Positions 11,043 to 22,269 of a stretch of DNA of 61,996 bases are shown piece by piece. The notes beneath the pieces are model-generated. The model was given only the letters and a program-made list of their open reading frames with translations. It made no database searches and was not told the origin of the DNA. The stretch comes from Diacronema lutheri. Its lineage: Eukaryota > Haptophyta > Pavlovophyceae > Pavlovales > Pavlovaceae. The number at the start of each line of letters is the position of its first letter. Positions within the stretch are counted from its first letter, which is position 1. The position numbers and the translations under genes are program-made. The stretch lies in contig JAGTXO010000088.1 in assembly GCA_019448385.1 (NCBI GenBank), forward strand, positions 1 to 61,996. The letters are read 5' to 3'.

Positions 11043-14000
11043 TCGCCCGCGTCGCCGGCCGGCGGCGGCGGTGGCGGCGGTGGCGGCGCGGCCACGGCGG
11101 CGGCAGCAGCGGCGGCGGCGGCGGTGGCGGCGGCGGCGGCGCCCAGCGCGGGCGGCGGCGGCGTGGCGGCGGCGGTGGCGGCGGCGGTGACGCCAGCGGC
11201 GGCCTTGGCGCCGCGCGTCTGCGGCGGCGTTTCGGCGCGATCGGGGCTGCCCCCGCCGCGCACCGCGCTCGTGACCGCGCAGACGCCGCCCGGCGCACGA
11301 TCGCTGGCCGCGCCGGTCAGCGCGACGCGGAGGCGCTCGCCGACAGCGTACATGTCCGCCACGCTGAACGTGCGCGGCGCGGACGAGCAGCCCGCCGCGG
11401 CGAGCGCGTCGTTGAGCGCGCCCACTATCGCGAGGCCGCACGTCGCGCCACGCTGCGCCGCCTCGTTGAGCAGCAGCGCGCGGCGCACGCGCGAAATGTC
11501 GAGACCCGCCGCGTGCAGCGTGGCAGTTATCGCCTTGGCGAGCATGAGCGCCTGCCTGCAGGGCGACGCGAGCGTGTCGACGAGCACCGCGTCGTAGCGA
11601 TGCTCGCCCGCGCGCGCGACGCGCACAAGGCGCAACGCGGTGAAATGGCCGGAGGCGAGCTGCGCGCCGTCGTCACCGCCCGCGCCGCCGCGCTCGTCCG
11701 ACGGGCTCCACACGCCGATGACAGCCTGCGTTGTCGCCTCGCTGCGCAGGCGGTGCAGCAGCGCGGCGCGCTCGGCGTCGTCCTGAAACACCGCGGGTTG
11801 CGCGGCGAGCGGCACGTGGCAGACATGCCCGCCGCCGGCCTGCCCGTGCACGCGCAGCACGACCTCGCAGCACGCGTCGACGGTTGAGGCGAGCATGTCG
11901 CCGCTGGCGATGCGCTCCACCTCTGCCTGCGGGAGGCCGGCGCTCGCGGCGGCGGCGGCCAGCCGGCGCGCAGCCGCGTCGCCCGCCCACGCAAGCAGCG
12001 CCGAGTTGGCGGGTTGGAGGGGAAGCTCAAGGGCGGCTGGTTCGGTGGCGGTAGCCTCGTTGGCAACGGGCACGTTGGCGGTGCGCGCGTTGGCGGCGGG
12101 CGCGGCGGCGATGGCTGGTGGGGCGGAAGACGCGCCCGCGGCGGCGGGCGCGGACGCGGCAGCGGCAGCGGCTAGTGGGGCGGGGAAAACGCCGTCGGTG
12201 GCAGGCGCGGAGGCGAATGCAGGAGCAACTAGTGGGGCGGGAAAATCGGCGGCAGGCGCGAAGGCGGATGCAGCAGCGGCTAGTGCGGCGGGGAAAACAC
12301 CGTCGGCGGCAGGCGCGAAGGCGGATGCAGGAGCGCCCAGCGGGGCGCAGAAAACACCGTCGGCGGCAGGCGCGAAGGCGACAGCAGCAGCGGCCAGTGG
12401 AGCGGAGGCGCAGGGCCACGCGCGCGCCAGCCGTGCAAGCCCAAGCCGCGCGCGAGCGACGCACGCGCCGATGGCCGAGGCGGCGGCGCAGGCCACGACG
12501 TGGCCTGGCACCGGTGTGGCCAGCCGCTCGCGGGTGTGCACGTCGAGCCGCGCCCCACGCCAAGAGCGGCGGCGCGCTGAACGGAGGCGCGCGACCCCGA
12601 TCGATCCGCCCGCGCACGCGCGCGCCGGCTCAGTGTGGCCAACGCGCGCCGCTATGCAAGGCGCGCGCGCGATAACGGCGGCTGTCGGCCGTGGCGTGCG
12701 CGTGGCGGCGCCGCGGCGACGGGCGCGGCACACGAGCCGCTCGGGCGCGCCGCCGCCGCGCGGCACGATGTCGAGCAGCACGGTCACGCCGCGCGCGCGC
12801 GCGACCGCCGTGCACGCGAGCCGCACGGGCAGCGGCGGCCCGTCCGGGCGCGCGAGCGCCGCCACCTCGGCGTCGGTGAGGCTGTGCAGCTCGCGGCGCG
12901 CGCGCGCGAACGCGGCGATGTCCGCGCGCAGCTCCGCGTCCGTGCCGAGCGCGGCACGCGCGTGCACGGGGAGCGACGCGCGCAGCGCGTGGAGCACGCC
13001 GCCGCGCGCGCCGCGCGGCGCCGGCGCGCGCTCGCGCTCAGCGCGCGCGGCGCGCGTGAGCTCGCGCACCGCGCGCGCGAGATTGCGCCGCGCGGCCGCG
13101 ACGGGAGGGCTAGGTGCGCGCGCGCGCCGGTTGTAGCGCGGCCGCGCCGAGTCGAGGGGCGGCGGACGCGGTGCGTACGCCGCGGCGCGGCCCGCGCGCC
13201 AAAAGGCCGGCGGCGGGCGCAGCTCCGTCGCGTCGACCGCGGCCGCGAGCGCGCCGAGCGCGGCGTCGCTGTCGCCCGCCGCGTCGGCCGCGTCGACGAG
13301 CACGAAGAGCGCGCCGAGCGCGCGCGACGCGGCCGCCTGCGCGGCGGTGGGGCGGGCGCAGGCAGCGACGCATGCGGCCGCCATGCCGCGCGCCGCGGCG
13401 AACGCCGGTGACGTGACGGCCGCGCCGATGGCAACGGCGGCGGCGGCGACGGTGGAGGCGGCAGCGCCGGCGATGGAGGTGGCAGCGGCGGCGGCGCTTG
13501 CCATCGCGCGGCGCGCGAGACGCGAGGCGCCACCGACCGCCGCCGCCGCAGCGCGCGCTGCGCGCGCGCCGGTGGCGCGCATCGTCGCCGCGCCAGGCGC
13601 CGCCGCGCCGACGCCGCCGGCGCCCGCGCCGTCGCCGCTCTCGGCCGTGCAGGGCTCCGATGGCGAACCCGGCGTGCGCTGGCGCGTGATGCGCGCGCCG
13701 AGGCGCGCGCTCCGCGCCGCGCGGCCGGCGACGTCGAGGAAGCGCCGTGCGCGCGCCGCGCGCAGGCCACGCGCGCGCGGCGGCGCACCGACAGGCGCCG
13801 AGCGCCGCGGCGCGCACGCCGGCGCGTCGCTGTCGGGTTGCGCAGCGCGCGCGCGGGAACTCGGCGCGGCGTGTGCGGGCGGCGGGCGCGCGCCCGCGCG
13901 GCGCAGAGGCGCGAGGCGCCGGCCGCAGACGAGGCGTGTGCGCAACCAGGACGGCGAGGGCCGCAGGGCGCCGTCGACGTCGCGCATCGGCGGGCCGCGA

Positions 14001-17000
14001 GCCCGCCGCGCAGCCGTGCGGCGCGCGCGAGGCGCTCGGCGGCGCGCGCGCCGCACGGCGCGCGCGGCGGCGCGCACGCCAGCGACGGCTGCGGCCACGC
14101 CGCGCGCCAACACGGCCGCGGCGTGCGCCATCGCACCGAGCACGGCGCGTGGCGCGCCGAGCAAGCGCAGCAAGCGCGACGCCGTCGCGCGCGCCGGCGC
14201 ACCGTGTGCAGGGGCCTCGCCAGCGCCAGCACCGACGCCGCCATCGCCGCAGCCGCAGGTGGCGTCGCCGCCGCCGCAGGCGTCGCGACGGACGCCGCCG
14301 CCGCCGAAACAACCGCCGCACACGTCGCCGCCGACGTTGCCACCCCAGCCGCCGTTGCGTGCGCAGGTGGCTGCGGCGCGTGCGTGCGGGAGGCGTGCCG
14401 TGCGGCGCGCATCACACGGGCTGCGCGACGCGAGCGACGCCGCCGGGGGCCCCGCTGCGCCAGGCGCGCCGTGCGCGCCAGCCTCGCCGGCCTCGCCGGC
14501 GCGCGGTCGCGCGCTCGCCTCGACGTGGCCGCCTCCGCCGCCATCGCCGCCGTCGAACCGGGCGGCGGAGGGCTGCCGCTCGAACCGCTCGTCGGCGTCG
14601 GCCGCCACCGCCGCCTCGCGCTCCGCCGCCGCGGCGGCCGCACGGCGCGCGTGGCGGAGCGCGCGGCCGCCGTCCGCTGCGCGGCGTGGCGGCGCGGGCG
14701 CGGGCTTCGGCGCGCGCGGCCCCTCGGCGCGCTCGCGGAGCACGGCGAGCGGCGTGCCCGTGGCGACGCTCGTGCAGACGCGCCGCAAGGCGGCGCTTAC
14801 GCACGCGTGGACGACGCGCGCCGTCCGCTTGTCGGCGGCGCGCGCGGCGCGGCGCGCGGCCTTGGCGGCGGCCTTTTTGGCGCGCCTCTGCTCCGCCTGC
14901 TCCGACAGCGCGCGCGCCTGGCGCTCGGCTGCGAGCGCGTCCTCGGGCGAAACGGTCGGCCTCGGCGGCCGCGCGCGCGCGCTGCGACGCTGCGCGCTGC
15001 GGCGGTCGGACGGCGGCTGCCGCGGCGGCGAGGACGGCGAGCGCGAGCTCGGCGTGGGCGACCAATCGCCGCTGACGGTTGCGAGCGGCGCAAACGGGTT
15101 GTCGTCCCCGCGACCCGCGGCGTGCGACAGTGCACGCGGCGTCGGGCGCCGGCCGACCGCTGGCGGGCCCCACTCGGACGGCGGCTCCGAGGGCGAGCGC
15201 GCCGTCGGCGCCGCGCGTTGCGCGGCCGGCGGCGCCTCCCGGTCCAGCGCCGCCTGCTCTCTCGCCGCGGCCTGCTCGTCACCCTCCGGCACGCCACGCG
15301 GCGCGAGCACCGCGGTGGCGCAGCGCGTCGCGTTGAGCAACGCCGCCTCCATCTGCCGCACGCTGGCCTTGGCGCACGCCACACCCTGTCTCGCCCGGCG
15401 CAGCGCCTCGTGCGCGCGGCGCACTTCCGCGTCGGCATCTTCGCGCATGCCAAAGTGCGCCTGTTGCAGCCGCAGGTCCGCAGGGCGCCCCTGCGCGCGA
15501 GGGGCACGGGCGCGGCGGCGCGCAGGTGACGGAGCTGGCGCGCCGTTCTGCGCTGCGCGCACGCCAATCGACGGGCGCGCGCGCGGCGGGGCGCGCGCGC
15601 GCGCGCGCGCGCGCGCTGCCTACCCAGCCGCCGGCCGGCTCGCGCGAGCGCGCCAGCTGCTCCGCCGCCTCGGCGTCGAGCACGCGCTGCTGCGCCTCCT
15701 CCTCGCCCAGTGCAGCGAGGTGCAGCCGGCGGGCTGCCTTGCGGCAGTTGCCCTCCGCCTTGCCCACGGCCTTGCGCGCCGCGTCGACGGGGTCGTCGTT
15801 GGCTCTGGCGCGCCTGCGCTTGCCCTTGTCGGCGGGCGGCGGCTCGGCGCGCTGCAGCGTGCCGAGCGCGTCGTCGGCTCCGCGCGCGGCCGCCCGCGGG
15901 CGGCGGGCCCCAAAAAGCGCACCGGTCGCCGTGCGCGCCGCGCAAGCAACGACCAGCGCTGACATGCCGGCGAAGACCGCACCGCCCAGCGCCACGGTTG
16001 CCACGATGCGCAGCGTCCCGTGCGCAGGCCGCGCTGCCTCCGCCGCTTTGGCGGCCTCGCGCGCGCGCGCATCGGCGGCTCTCATCTCGTGCAGCAGCCC
16101 GGCCGCGCCGCTCGCGCCGTCGCGGCCGCGCGCGAGCTCGCACAGCACCGCCGCCGCGCGCCGCGTGGGCTCGCGCGCGAGCAGCTGCGCGCCGCCGTCG
16201 GGGCGCAGCTTCTCAACGAACTCGACAAACGTCGCGTCGCGCCAGAGGGACATGCGGAAGGCCCCGTGCACCGCCCCCTCGTGCTCGCGCATCCGCCGTG
16301 CCGCCCGCCTGCCGTCGCGCGCGTGCGCGTGCGCGGCCGCGTCGACTCCCGCGACGCCGCGCTGCGCGTCGCGCGCGGCCGACGACGGCGCCGCCGCGCT
16401 GCCCGCCAAGGGCGCCGCAGCGGCGACGCGCGCGTGCGGAGCGACGGGATCGCCGGCGGCCGGCGGCTCGGCGCGCTGCGGCGTGCCGTTTGCTCCGCGC
16501 GCGGCCGTCCCGGGGGAGATGGCCGCGATGGCGCCGCCAGCCGCGCCGCGCGCCAGCCACGCGCATAGGCTGCCGACGAGCTCGCCGAGACCCCCGACGG
16601 TCGCCGCGGCGGCGAGTGCGCCGGGCTTGCCGGCCGACAGCGGCTCGCGAGCGTCGTCGTCGCAGCCGCCGGCACCCGTCTTGGCGAGTGCGTCGCGCTC
16701 GCCCTCGACGCCCGCCACGACCGCCGCCCCTCCGTCGTCCGCCGCGCCGGCCGCGCGCGCGGCCGGGCGCAGAGGAGGCGTGCCGGTGCAGCCGTCGCCG
16801 CTCGTCTTCGCCGTTTCCTCCACTTTGGTCACTTCGTCGCCACCTGCGCCATCTCCGACGCCGGGGCCCTTGGTCACGCTTGCCGCCATGCGCGCCGTGC
16901 CCGCCGGCCAGCCCGCCGACTGCTCGAGCGCGGCGGCGAGCGGCGCGACGCGCGTCGACTCGGGCGCGCTCTCGTCATCGGGCTCGAGCGCGTTGTGCAG

Positions 17001-19298
17001 GCGCGCGAGCGCGCGCTCGACGGCCGCGGCGCCACTGCCGGGGGCGCGGCTCGCCGCGCGCACCGCGCGCCGCCAGGCCGGCGCGAACATGAGCGCCGGC
17101 TCGAGCGCCGCGAGCGCGCGCGCCTCGCGCGCGTCGCTCGCGCCGAGGCGCGGCGGCACGCGCGCGGCTCCGCGCGGCGCGGTGCCTCGGAAGCGTGGGC
17201 TCAGCGTGTAGGCGAGGTGCTGCGGCACGCCGCGCGCCTCCGCGCGCGCGCGTCCGTCCTCGACCTCGCGCCGCGCCTTCGCGATCGCCGGCGTGGCGCG
17301 CGCGAGCCAGTCGGGGTCGGCGGGCAGGTGGATCACGACGAGAATCGGCGCCCAGTCCAGCCGCGGGTTCTTGTGACGGTCGGGCACGACCCACACGAGC
17401 AGCACCGTGCCCTCCGCGCCGCACGCCGCCTCGTAGATCCTGGGCTGCGAGCGCCAATCGGGCCTGACGCGCAGCGCCCGCGCGTGGTCGATGGCGGCGG
17501 CGCGGTCGCCATTGAAGTGAACCGTCGTCACCTCGCCGATGACGGACCGGCCGGACCGCCAGCAGAACACCGCGTCCGCCGACCCGCCGGCGATGGCCGC
17601 GAGCGATTCGGGCGCGGCGAGCCGCGGCAAGCCCTCGAAGGCGGCAAAGTCCTCGTGCGCATTGTACACGCCGCCCCAGCCGTCGTGCGCGTACGCGCGC
17701 GCGGCCGCTCGTACCGCGCGCGGCTGGTTCTCCACGCCCGACGTCATGTGCCATGTCGTCCCCGCGAAGCCGGGCTCGCCCAGCTCGGCCCGCACGACGG
17801 TACCGTACCCCGCGCCCTGCGTCGGGGCGGCGAGGTGGTGCATGCCCGCGCCGGTCACGCCCTCCGTGCGCTGCCGCGTGACGATCGTGCCCGTCGCGTG
17901 CGCGAAAAGCGTGTCGACCACGGCGGGCGCGCGCCCGCTGTTCGCCCGTAGCCGCGCCCTGCCCGCTTTTAGCTGCTCGGGGTCCTTGGCGTCGTACACG
18001 CGCGCGTCCGCGTCGCCCTCATCAGGCGCAGTGTAGACGCAGCGGCGTTCGAGCGGCGCCGAGCCACCGCCGTCCGCCGCCGCCGGCGAGGTTGGCGCCG
18101 CGCCCGCCGCCACCGCGCTCGTCGCCGCCGTGCCCGTCGCCACCGCCGCAGCCGCCGCGCCCGCGGGGTCGTCGTCCCCGTCCTCCGCGCCCTCCCCGTC
18201 GTCAGCGGTGGTGGCGTCGCCATCGTCCCCGTCGCCCTCGCCCCCGCCGAGGCTGCTGAATGGTCGGGGCCCCCACGCCGAGGCGGCGCGCCGCTGCGGC
18301 GCACGCGGCGGTGGCGCTCGCGACGGCGGCCTTGGCGCCGCCGCGCCGCGCGGCCTGGCCGCCGTCGACAGCGCGCGGCCTGCAGCGCCCGTGAGCGCGT
18401 CGAGCGCGGCCGTGCGTGCGATGCGGTCGTCGGGCGCGCGCAGCGCCGCCTCGACGGCCTGCAGCAGCCCGTCGGGCGCGGATCCGCCGACACTGGCATC
18501 GCACGCCTCGGCGAGCCGCGCGGCCTCGGCGAGCCGCGCGGCCTCGCGGGTGAACGGGCCGAAGCGCCTGGCGCGGTCGCCGAGCAGAGCGCCGATGGCG
18601 GCGCGGAGCGTGCGCGCGCGGGTCTCCTCGTACGCGGCCGTCGTGAGGCGCGCGAGGCGCGCGTCCAAAGCCTTCTTGATGTCGACAAGGACACTCGCGC
18701 GGCGGCCGTAGAGCGTCGATGCGCTCGCCACGACCTCGGCCGCGACTGTTGCCGCGGCGAAGCAACACGCGGCCCCACTCTGCGGGGGCGCCTTGAAGGC
18801 ATCGATGGGCGGCGCTGTTCTGCCGATGCGCTGCGCAAGCTTCTTGATGAGCACGCCGGCCGCCGTGGCGTACGCCGATTCGCCGTTGCCCAAGGTGCGC
18901 GAATCGGCGAGCAGGGCGAGCGCGGCGCCGGGCGGCGCGCCGCGCTGCGCGGGCGGCGCGAGGAGCAGGTACGCCGCCGTCCAGTGCACGAGGCCGCTGG
19001 ACGCGCGGAGGCAGAGCGGTAGCACGACCACGAGCACCTGCCCAAACCGGTCCGCATCCGCGCATGCTTTGCGCAGGTTGCGCAGCGCCACCTTGAGCGC
19101 ATGCTGCGAGCACCCCGTGTCGCCCACCCTAACCCTGCTCGTGCCGAAATCCGCGTAACGCAGCAGGGCGATGAGGCAAGTGGATGGGACCACGTGGGGG
19201 TGGGTATCTCCCGGCGACAGAATGGTGCTGAGGGCCAGCGAGAAACTGTCCGAGCCGCCCCGCCCGCCGGGCAAAGCGTCCTTCACGGAGTCCTCCAT
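396..19298 (-). CDS. Giant multidomain protein: Ulp1-like protease(s), YqaJ nuclease, USP-like tail, chromodomain, Fanzor nuclease
   Basis: Predicted three-exon gene: exons 19298-15624, 15490-2249 and 2120-396. Both introns (15491-15623, 133 nt, donor GTAGGC; 2121-2248, 128 nt, donor GTGCGC) end in CAG and are phase 0, giving about 6,213 residues. Order: Ulp1-like fold (residues about 90-190), Ala/Arg-rich sequence, a hydrophobic segment near 1095-1120, coiled coil spanning the first intron, second Ulp1-like fold (about 2490-2590), a poly-Ala/Pro stretch, degenerate Ulp1-like segments, YqaJ nuclease (about 3965-4165), USP-like tail (about 4280-4430), chromodomain (about 5196-5260), and Fanzor (about 5348 to the end). 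All middle-exon domains share one frame with no stop over 13 kb, so separate genes would need hidden introns around their stops. The start ATG is preceded by TCTGCAG, so it could instead follow a splice acceptor and more N-terminal exons may exist. Function as a self-processed transposon or virus polyprotein is inference. Confidence 0.6.
2121..2248 (-). other. Intron within the Fanzor module
   Basis: Donor AAT|GTGCGC, acceptor GCGCAG|GTGCCG. The recognisable Fanzor sequence changes frame exactly here, and removal restores one frame (phase 0). Length (128 nt) and donor match introns in the host genes. Confidence 0.7.
3385..3580 (-). other. Chromodomain (giant gene, preceding Fanzor)
   Basis: The sequence reads TYEVEAVVDERR ... 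FQFRIRWRGYDESADTWEP then EANVSSDLVAQFRK. This is a textbook chromodomain: the Y-x-V-E-x-I-x-D-x-R strand, the WRGY and TWEP aromatic cage residues, and the closing helix. Chromodomains bind methylated histone tails and in some retroelements direct insertion to heterochromatin. It sits about 85 codons upstream of the Fanzor N-terminus in the same open frame, joined by a Gly/Ser/Ala-rich linker. Confidence 0.9.
5870..6345 (-). other. USP-like C-terminal segment (giant gene)
   Basis: The segment resembles the C-terminal (His-box) half of ubiquitin-specific proteases: DDDFVAVVRRGGRWFACEPG followed by a region ending AFAVVYVRRG, like the family pattern H-Y-V-A-x-V-R ... W-x-x-x-D-D ... Y-x-R. The catalytic His position reads Asp or Phe and no Cys box was found in frame upstream, so it is likely non-catalytic or a coincidental similarity. 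It lies between the YqaJ domain and a Pro/Ala linker. Confidence 0.35.
6680..7280 (-). other. YqaJ / lambda-exonuclease-type nuclease domain (giant gene)
   Basis: The segment opens with RSPRWHDERWEEVTGSKVG, typical of the YqaJ N-terminus (R-x-P-x-W ... TGS). Active-site elements follow in order: Glu in ILGEAVALRK (7097-7099), Asp in FSPDGLAIL (6983-6985), the E-x-K pair in LVEVKTLT (Glu 6938-6940, Lys 6932-6934), and the Q-x-Q signature in RDQLQLGMH. All canonical residues are present, so the fold is probably active. YqaJ enzymes are 5'-3' dsDNA exonucleases that work with an annealing or SSB protein in phage, large-virus and transposon recombination modules; the PIF1/SSB-like gene upstream fits such a partner. 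Confidence 0.75.
10970..11200 (-). repeat. GCG/GCC microsatellites encoding poly-Ala and poly-Pro
   Basis: Near-pure trinucleotide repeats encode a long Ala run, then Pro and more Ala in the giant protein, separating the second Ulp1-like domain from the following segment. A similar (GGC/GCG)n Pro/Ala block lies at about 5300-5440. Confidence 0.8.
11400..11830 (-). other. Ulp1/C48-like cysteine protease domain 2 (giant gene)
   Basis: This segment reads in the giant gene's frame. A His lies in ASGHFTALRLV (codon near 11646), an Asp in AVLVDTLAS (near 11577), and a Gln and Cys in AAQRGATCGLAIV (Cys codon 11438-11440). Order, spacing and the CG dipeptide fit the Ulp1/C48 peptidase family better than domain 1. 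It lies downstream of a Pro/Ala repeat region and upstream of a poly-Ala tract encoded by a GCG microsatellite near 10970-11040. Confidence 0.6.
15491..15623 (-). other. Intron joining the two large exons of the giant gene
   Basis: Donor TGG|GTAGGC, acceptor GCGCAG|GGGCGC, phase 0 on both sides. Removal joins charged coiled-coil-like sequence (EEEAQQRVLDAEAAEQLARS) to more of the same (EVRRAHEALRRARQG), which supports one continuous gene. The intron contains a long CG dinucleotide run. Confidence 0.55.
18700..19050 (-). other. Ulp1/C48-like cysteine protease domain 1 (giant gene)
   Basis: Residues about 88-190 of the giant protein follow the C48 (SUMO-protease) order. A hydrophobic strand VLVVVLPL is followed by a His in LVHWTAAYLL (H105), an Asp in LLADSRTL (D132), and a Gln then Cys in PPQSGAACC (Q173, C178). 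This is the canonical His-Asp-Gln-Cys sequence order with HW and DS context. In mobile elements such domains are thought to process element or host proteins. The match is by motif only; the usual CG after the catalytic position is CC here, so activity is uncertain. Confidence 0.55.
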
Positions 19299-21207
19299 CT
19301 GCAGACTGTGGGCACGTCAGTGTCCGGATGGCGGCCCGGATGATACTTGGGAGAATTTACATGATGCCCTGGAGAATGCCCCGCTCTCCCACAACCAGGA
19401 CCCGCCAGCGCGCCGAGCCTACTCGTTTGCCCGCGCCGCCTCTCTTTGCGCGCCCGAGCGCGGCCTCCGAGCGCGGCCAACGTCCTCCGGGGGCGTGCAT
19501 CGTGGCTGCTCGGAGGGGCTGCGACGCGGCGAAAGCTCGCTGCGCTGCCGCAACGTGAGCGCGCGCGCGCGGCCGCGCGCCGGCCTGCGCTGCTCTGCAC
19601 GGCCGCGCGCCGGCCTGCGCAGCCTCGTCGCGCAGCGTGAGCGCGAGCGCGCGCGAGGCGAGCTCGGCGGATGGGTGCGCGGCGGCGTTGGCGGCGGGTG
19701 CGGCGGCAGGCTGGGCGGCGGGTTTGGACGGAGAGTGTCGGGGAAGAACGGGGCGCATCCTGGCTGGGAGTTGGACGGCGCCCACCACGCGCTGGCGGAT
19801 CCTGGTTGCCACCACCACCCCCCCCCCCCCCCCCCCCCCGGAGACGAGGACCAGGGGCATGGCCGACTCGCTGCGCCGCACAGCGCGCGGCGCGCGGCAT
19901 GCTGCGCGACCTCAAGCACATCCAGCCGCGCTCCGCCCACGCAACGCGCGCAATGCCGCGTTGCACTGCAGGTGTGCACGTGCGGCTCTCACGCGCACTG
20001 TGTTGCACGAACGGCATCACGCCACCGAGCTGCGTCCGGACCACGCGCCGCGCGCAGGCGACCACACAGGGGCGCGCCGCGCCGCGCGTGCGCGCCCTCG
20101 CAACCGTTGCAGCACGCTCTGCCTTGCACTGCGCCGAGCCGCCGCGCGCTGTGCGCGTGCATGCAGGGCGCACGCGTGCGACGAAGCGCGCGCGCGGCGA
20201 GGCGCGCGGGCGGCTCGCTGCGCGGGCGGCAACGCGCCCAGCTGCGCCCAGGCCAGGCGCGCGCCCGCGAGTGCCACCGGGACGCACTGCCCCCGCCGGG
20301 GTCGCCGCGCGCTCTGTGTGTGCGCTCGCGCGCTGCGAGCGCGGCGGAACGTTCGTGCATGGCGCGAAGAGCGCGGCACCCGAAGACGGCTGCCCCGAGC
20401 CCGCGCCGGGTGGCAGCGAGCGGCGGCACCTCCTCGGCGAGCCCGCCCCGCGCCTTCCCCTCCACGTGGCGTTTTGAGGCAGACGGACACGCGCCCACAC
20501 TGCGACTGGGCACGCTGCTCGAGGCAGACACGCACCCAACGCGCGCGCACCACGCGCCCGCGTCGGCGGGCCGGTGTGAACGAGCGAGAGCTCGGTGTCG
20601 CCAACGGGGGCACGGGCGCGACTTCGGTCCGCCTCTCGACGGACGCAGGCGACGCTGCCGGGAACTTCCCCGACGCCTGCACATCCAGGGCTTCGAGGTA
20701 CAGAGCTGGGCAACAGTGCCGCTCGTCACCGATGAGGCGGCCAAGCTCGCTATCCTTGCTGCCCTCGGCTCCACCAAACAGCCGGGCGACCCAACGGTTC
20801 GTGATCGCCTGGCCGCCAGGTGCGAACCGCGCCCGTGCAAGCGCTTCACCCGCATTCTCCGCCCCGCTGCGGACGTCCGCCTGCCGGCCGCGAACACGGC
20901 CGGTGCGCGTTGCCGCCTGGCCCAACACGAAAACCCGCCCGCCCCCGAGGCCGCAGGTCCTACCTGCCCAAGCGCAGCCCAACGGCACGCAGACAGCCCG
21001 CCTTGGCAACCGACTCGTGCGCGAGCGCTCCGCCCTCCACAAGAGCCTGCCCCACGCCACCGCCGACGCGGAGCCAGCGCAGCCGACGCCCCTCCGCGAC
21101 GCTCGCGCCGCAAGGCGCAAGGGCCCCGGCGAGACGGCGTCAACCAAGCCCGCCGCTGGCACAGCGCCGGCACCCGGAGCCCACCCCAAGCCCCCGCGCA
21201 CGCCTCG

Positions 21208-21239
<32 letters not shown>

Positions 21240-22234
21240 ATCGGCGGACCGATTGCGTTTTGGTGCGCCAGGCTCAATGCGCCATCGCAGTGGCGGGCCC
21301 GCAGACGCAGACGCTGACATGCCCAACGCTGGGCACTGAGGCCGCAGGCCGGCCCTCCTGGACCTGGCGGGCGAGCTGCCCGCGCAGCGGCCACGCGAGC
21401 CTCGCACTGACCGTGGCGGTCGCTGCCACCGTGATAGCTGCGGGTGCGGCGGCCTTGGCCCCAACCCCATCATCCGTCTTCATCCCCGCCCTGCTCGCGC
21501 TCGCGGCCTACGTCGGCAATCCCTGCACCGGGATCCGCCCCGCGAAGTCCACACAAGACTTATCCGTGCTGCACGCCAGCCGCGCGCGCCGACGCGCGCC
21601 GCTCCCACACGCTCACCTCCGTTTCCGCGGGCGGCCCAACGCCCCCCCCCCCCCCCCCCCCCTCCCCCCCCCCCCCCCCCGGCAGGCGGCCATCGAGCCG
21701 CATTAGCACACCCGCCCGGGGCCTCCCGCCGCACCCGCAGCGGCTCGGCGCCTTGAATCCTCCCGTCCCCCGGGGTGAGGCCTTCAACCCGGGCCCAGCG
21801 CGCTCCGACTGCCTCACGCGCGCCAGCGCCAACCTCGGCGGCATGGTAGACCCCGAGCGAAAAGCCGCACTTCTCGCCGTCCTCGTCAGGCGCAAGTACG
21901 TTATCCTGCTCCTACTGCCGACGCGGCTCCCGCGCGCGCGGACTACTACGCCGGGCAGATCGCCGCAGACGCACGTGAGTGCACACGTGCGGACAAGGCG
22001 CACACGCTCGACGTCCAGTTAGCGCACGTGCACGTGCGCGCCACTGGTCACATTTGAGCGTCCGTGCTCGCCCACAGCGTCGCCATCCACAAGATGCGCG
22101 CTGGAGCCATCCAAGCAGGGCTCTGCCTGCTCGGCTTCCGCAAGGCAATTTGGGCCGCGGACAGCGGACAGCGGACGGCGTGCGCGTGCGAGGTGCGAAA
22201 GGAGGAAGAAGGTAGGGAGAGTTGTGTGTGTGTG

Positions 22235-22269
<35 letters not shown>
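19299..22269. other. Unresolved region with three poly-C tracts
   Basis: No gene is assigned. Poly-C runs lie at 19818-19839, 21208-21238 and 21642-21680 (one T inside). Protein-like stretches occur on both strands. On plus: FEVQSWATVPLVTDEAAKLA near 20690 ending at an AG|GTGCGA donor-like site, a hydrophobic stretch near 21400-21510, and ADYYAGQIAADA near 21940 before a GTGAGT donor-like site at 21974. On minus: NRWVARLFGGAEGSKDSELG near 20780. In this GC-rich DNA I cannot decide the strand. It may hold upstream exons of the giant gene (minus) or a separate intron-rich plus-strand gene. Confidence 0.3.
22236..22264. repeat. Poly-G tract (poly-C on minus) next to a TG repeat
   Basis: An uninterrupted G run of about 29 is preceded by (TG)n. 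It lies beyond the last confident USP exon, where an intron polypyrimidine tract would be expected on the minus strand. Confidence 0.8.
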
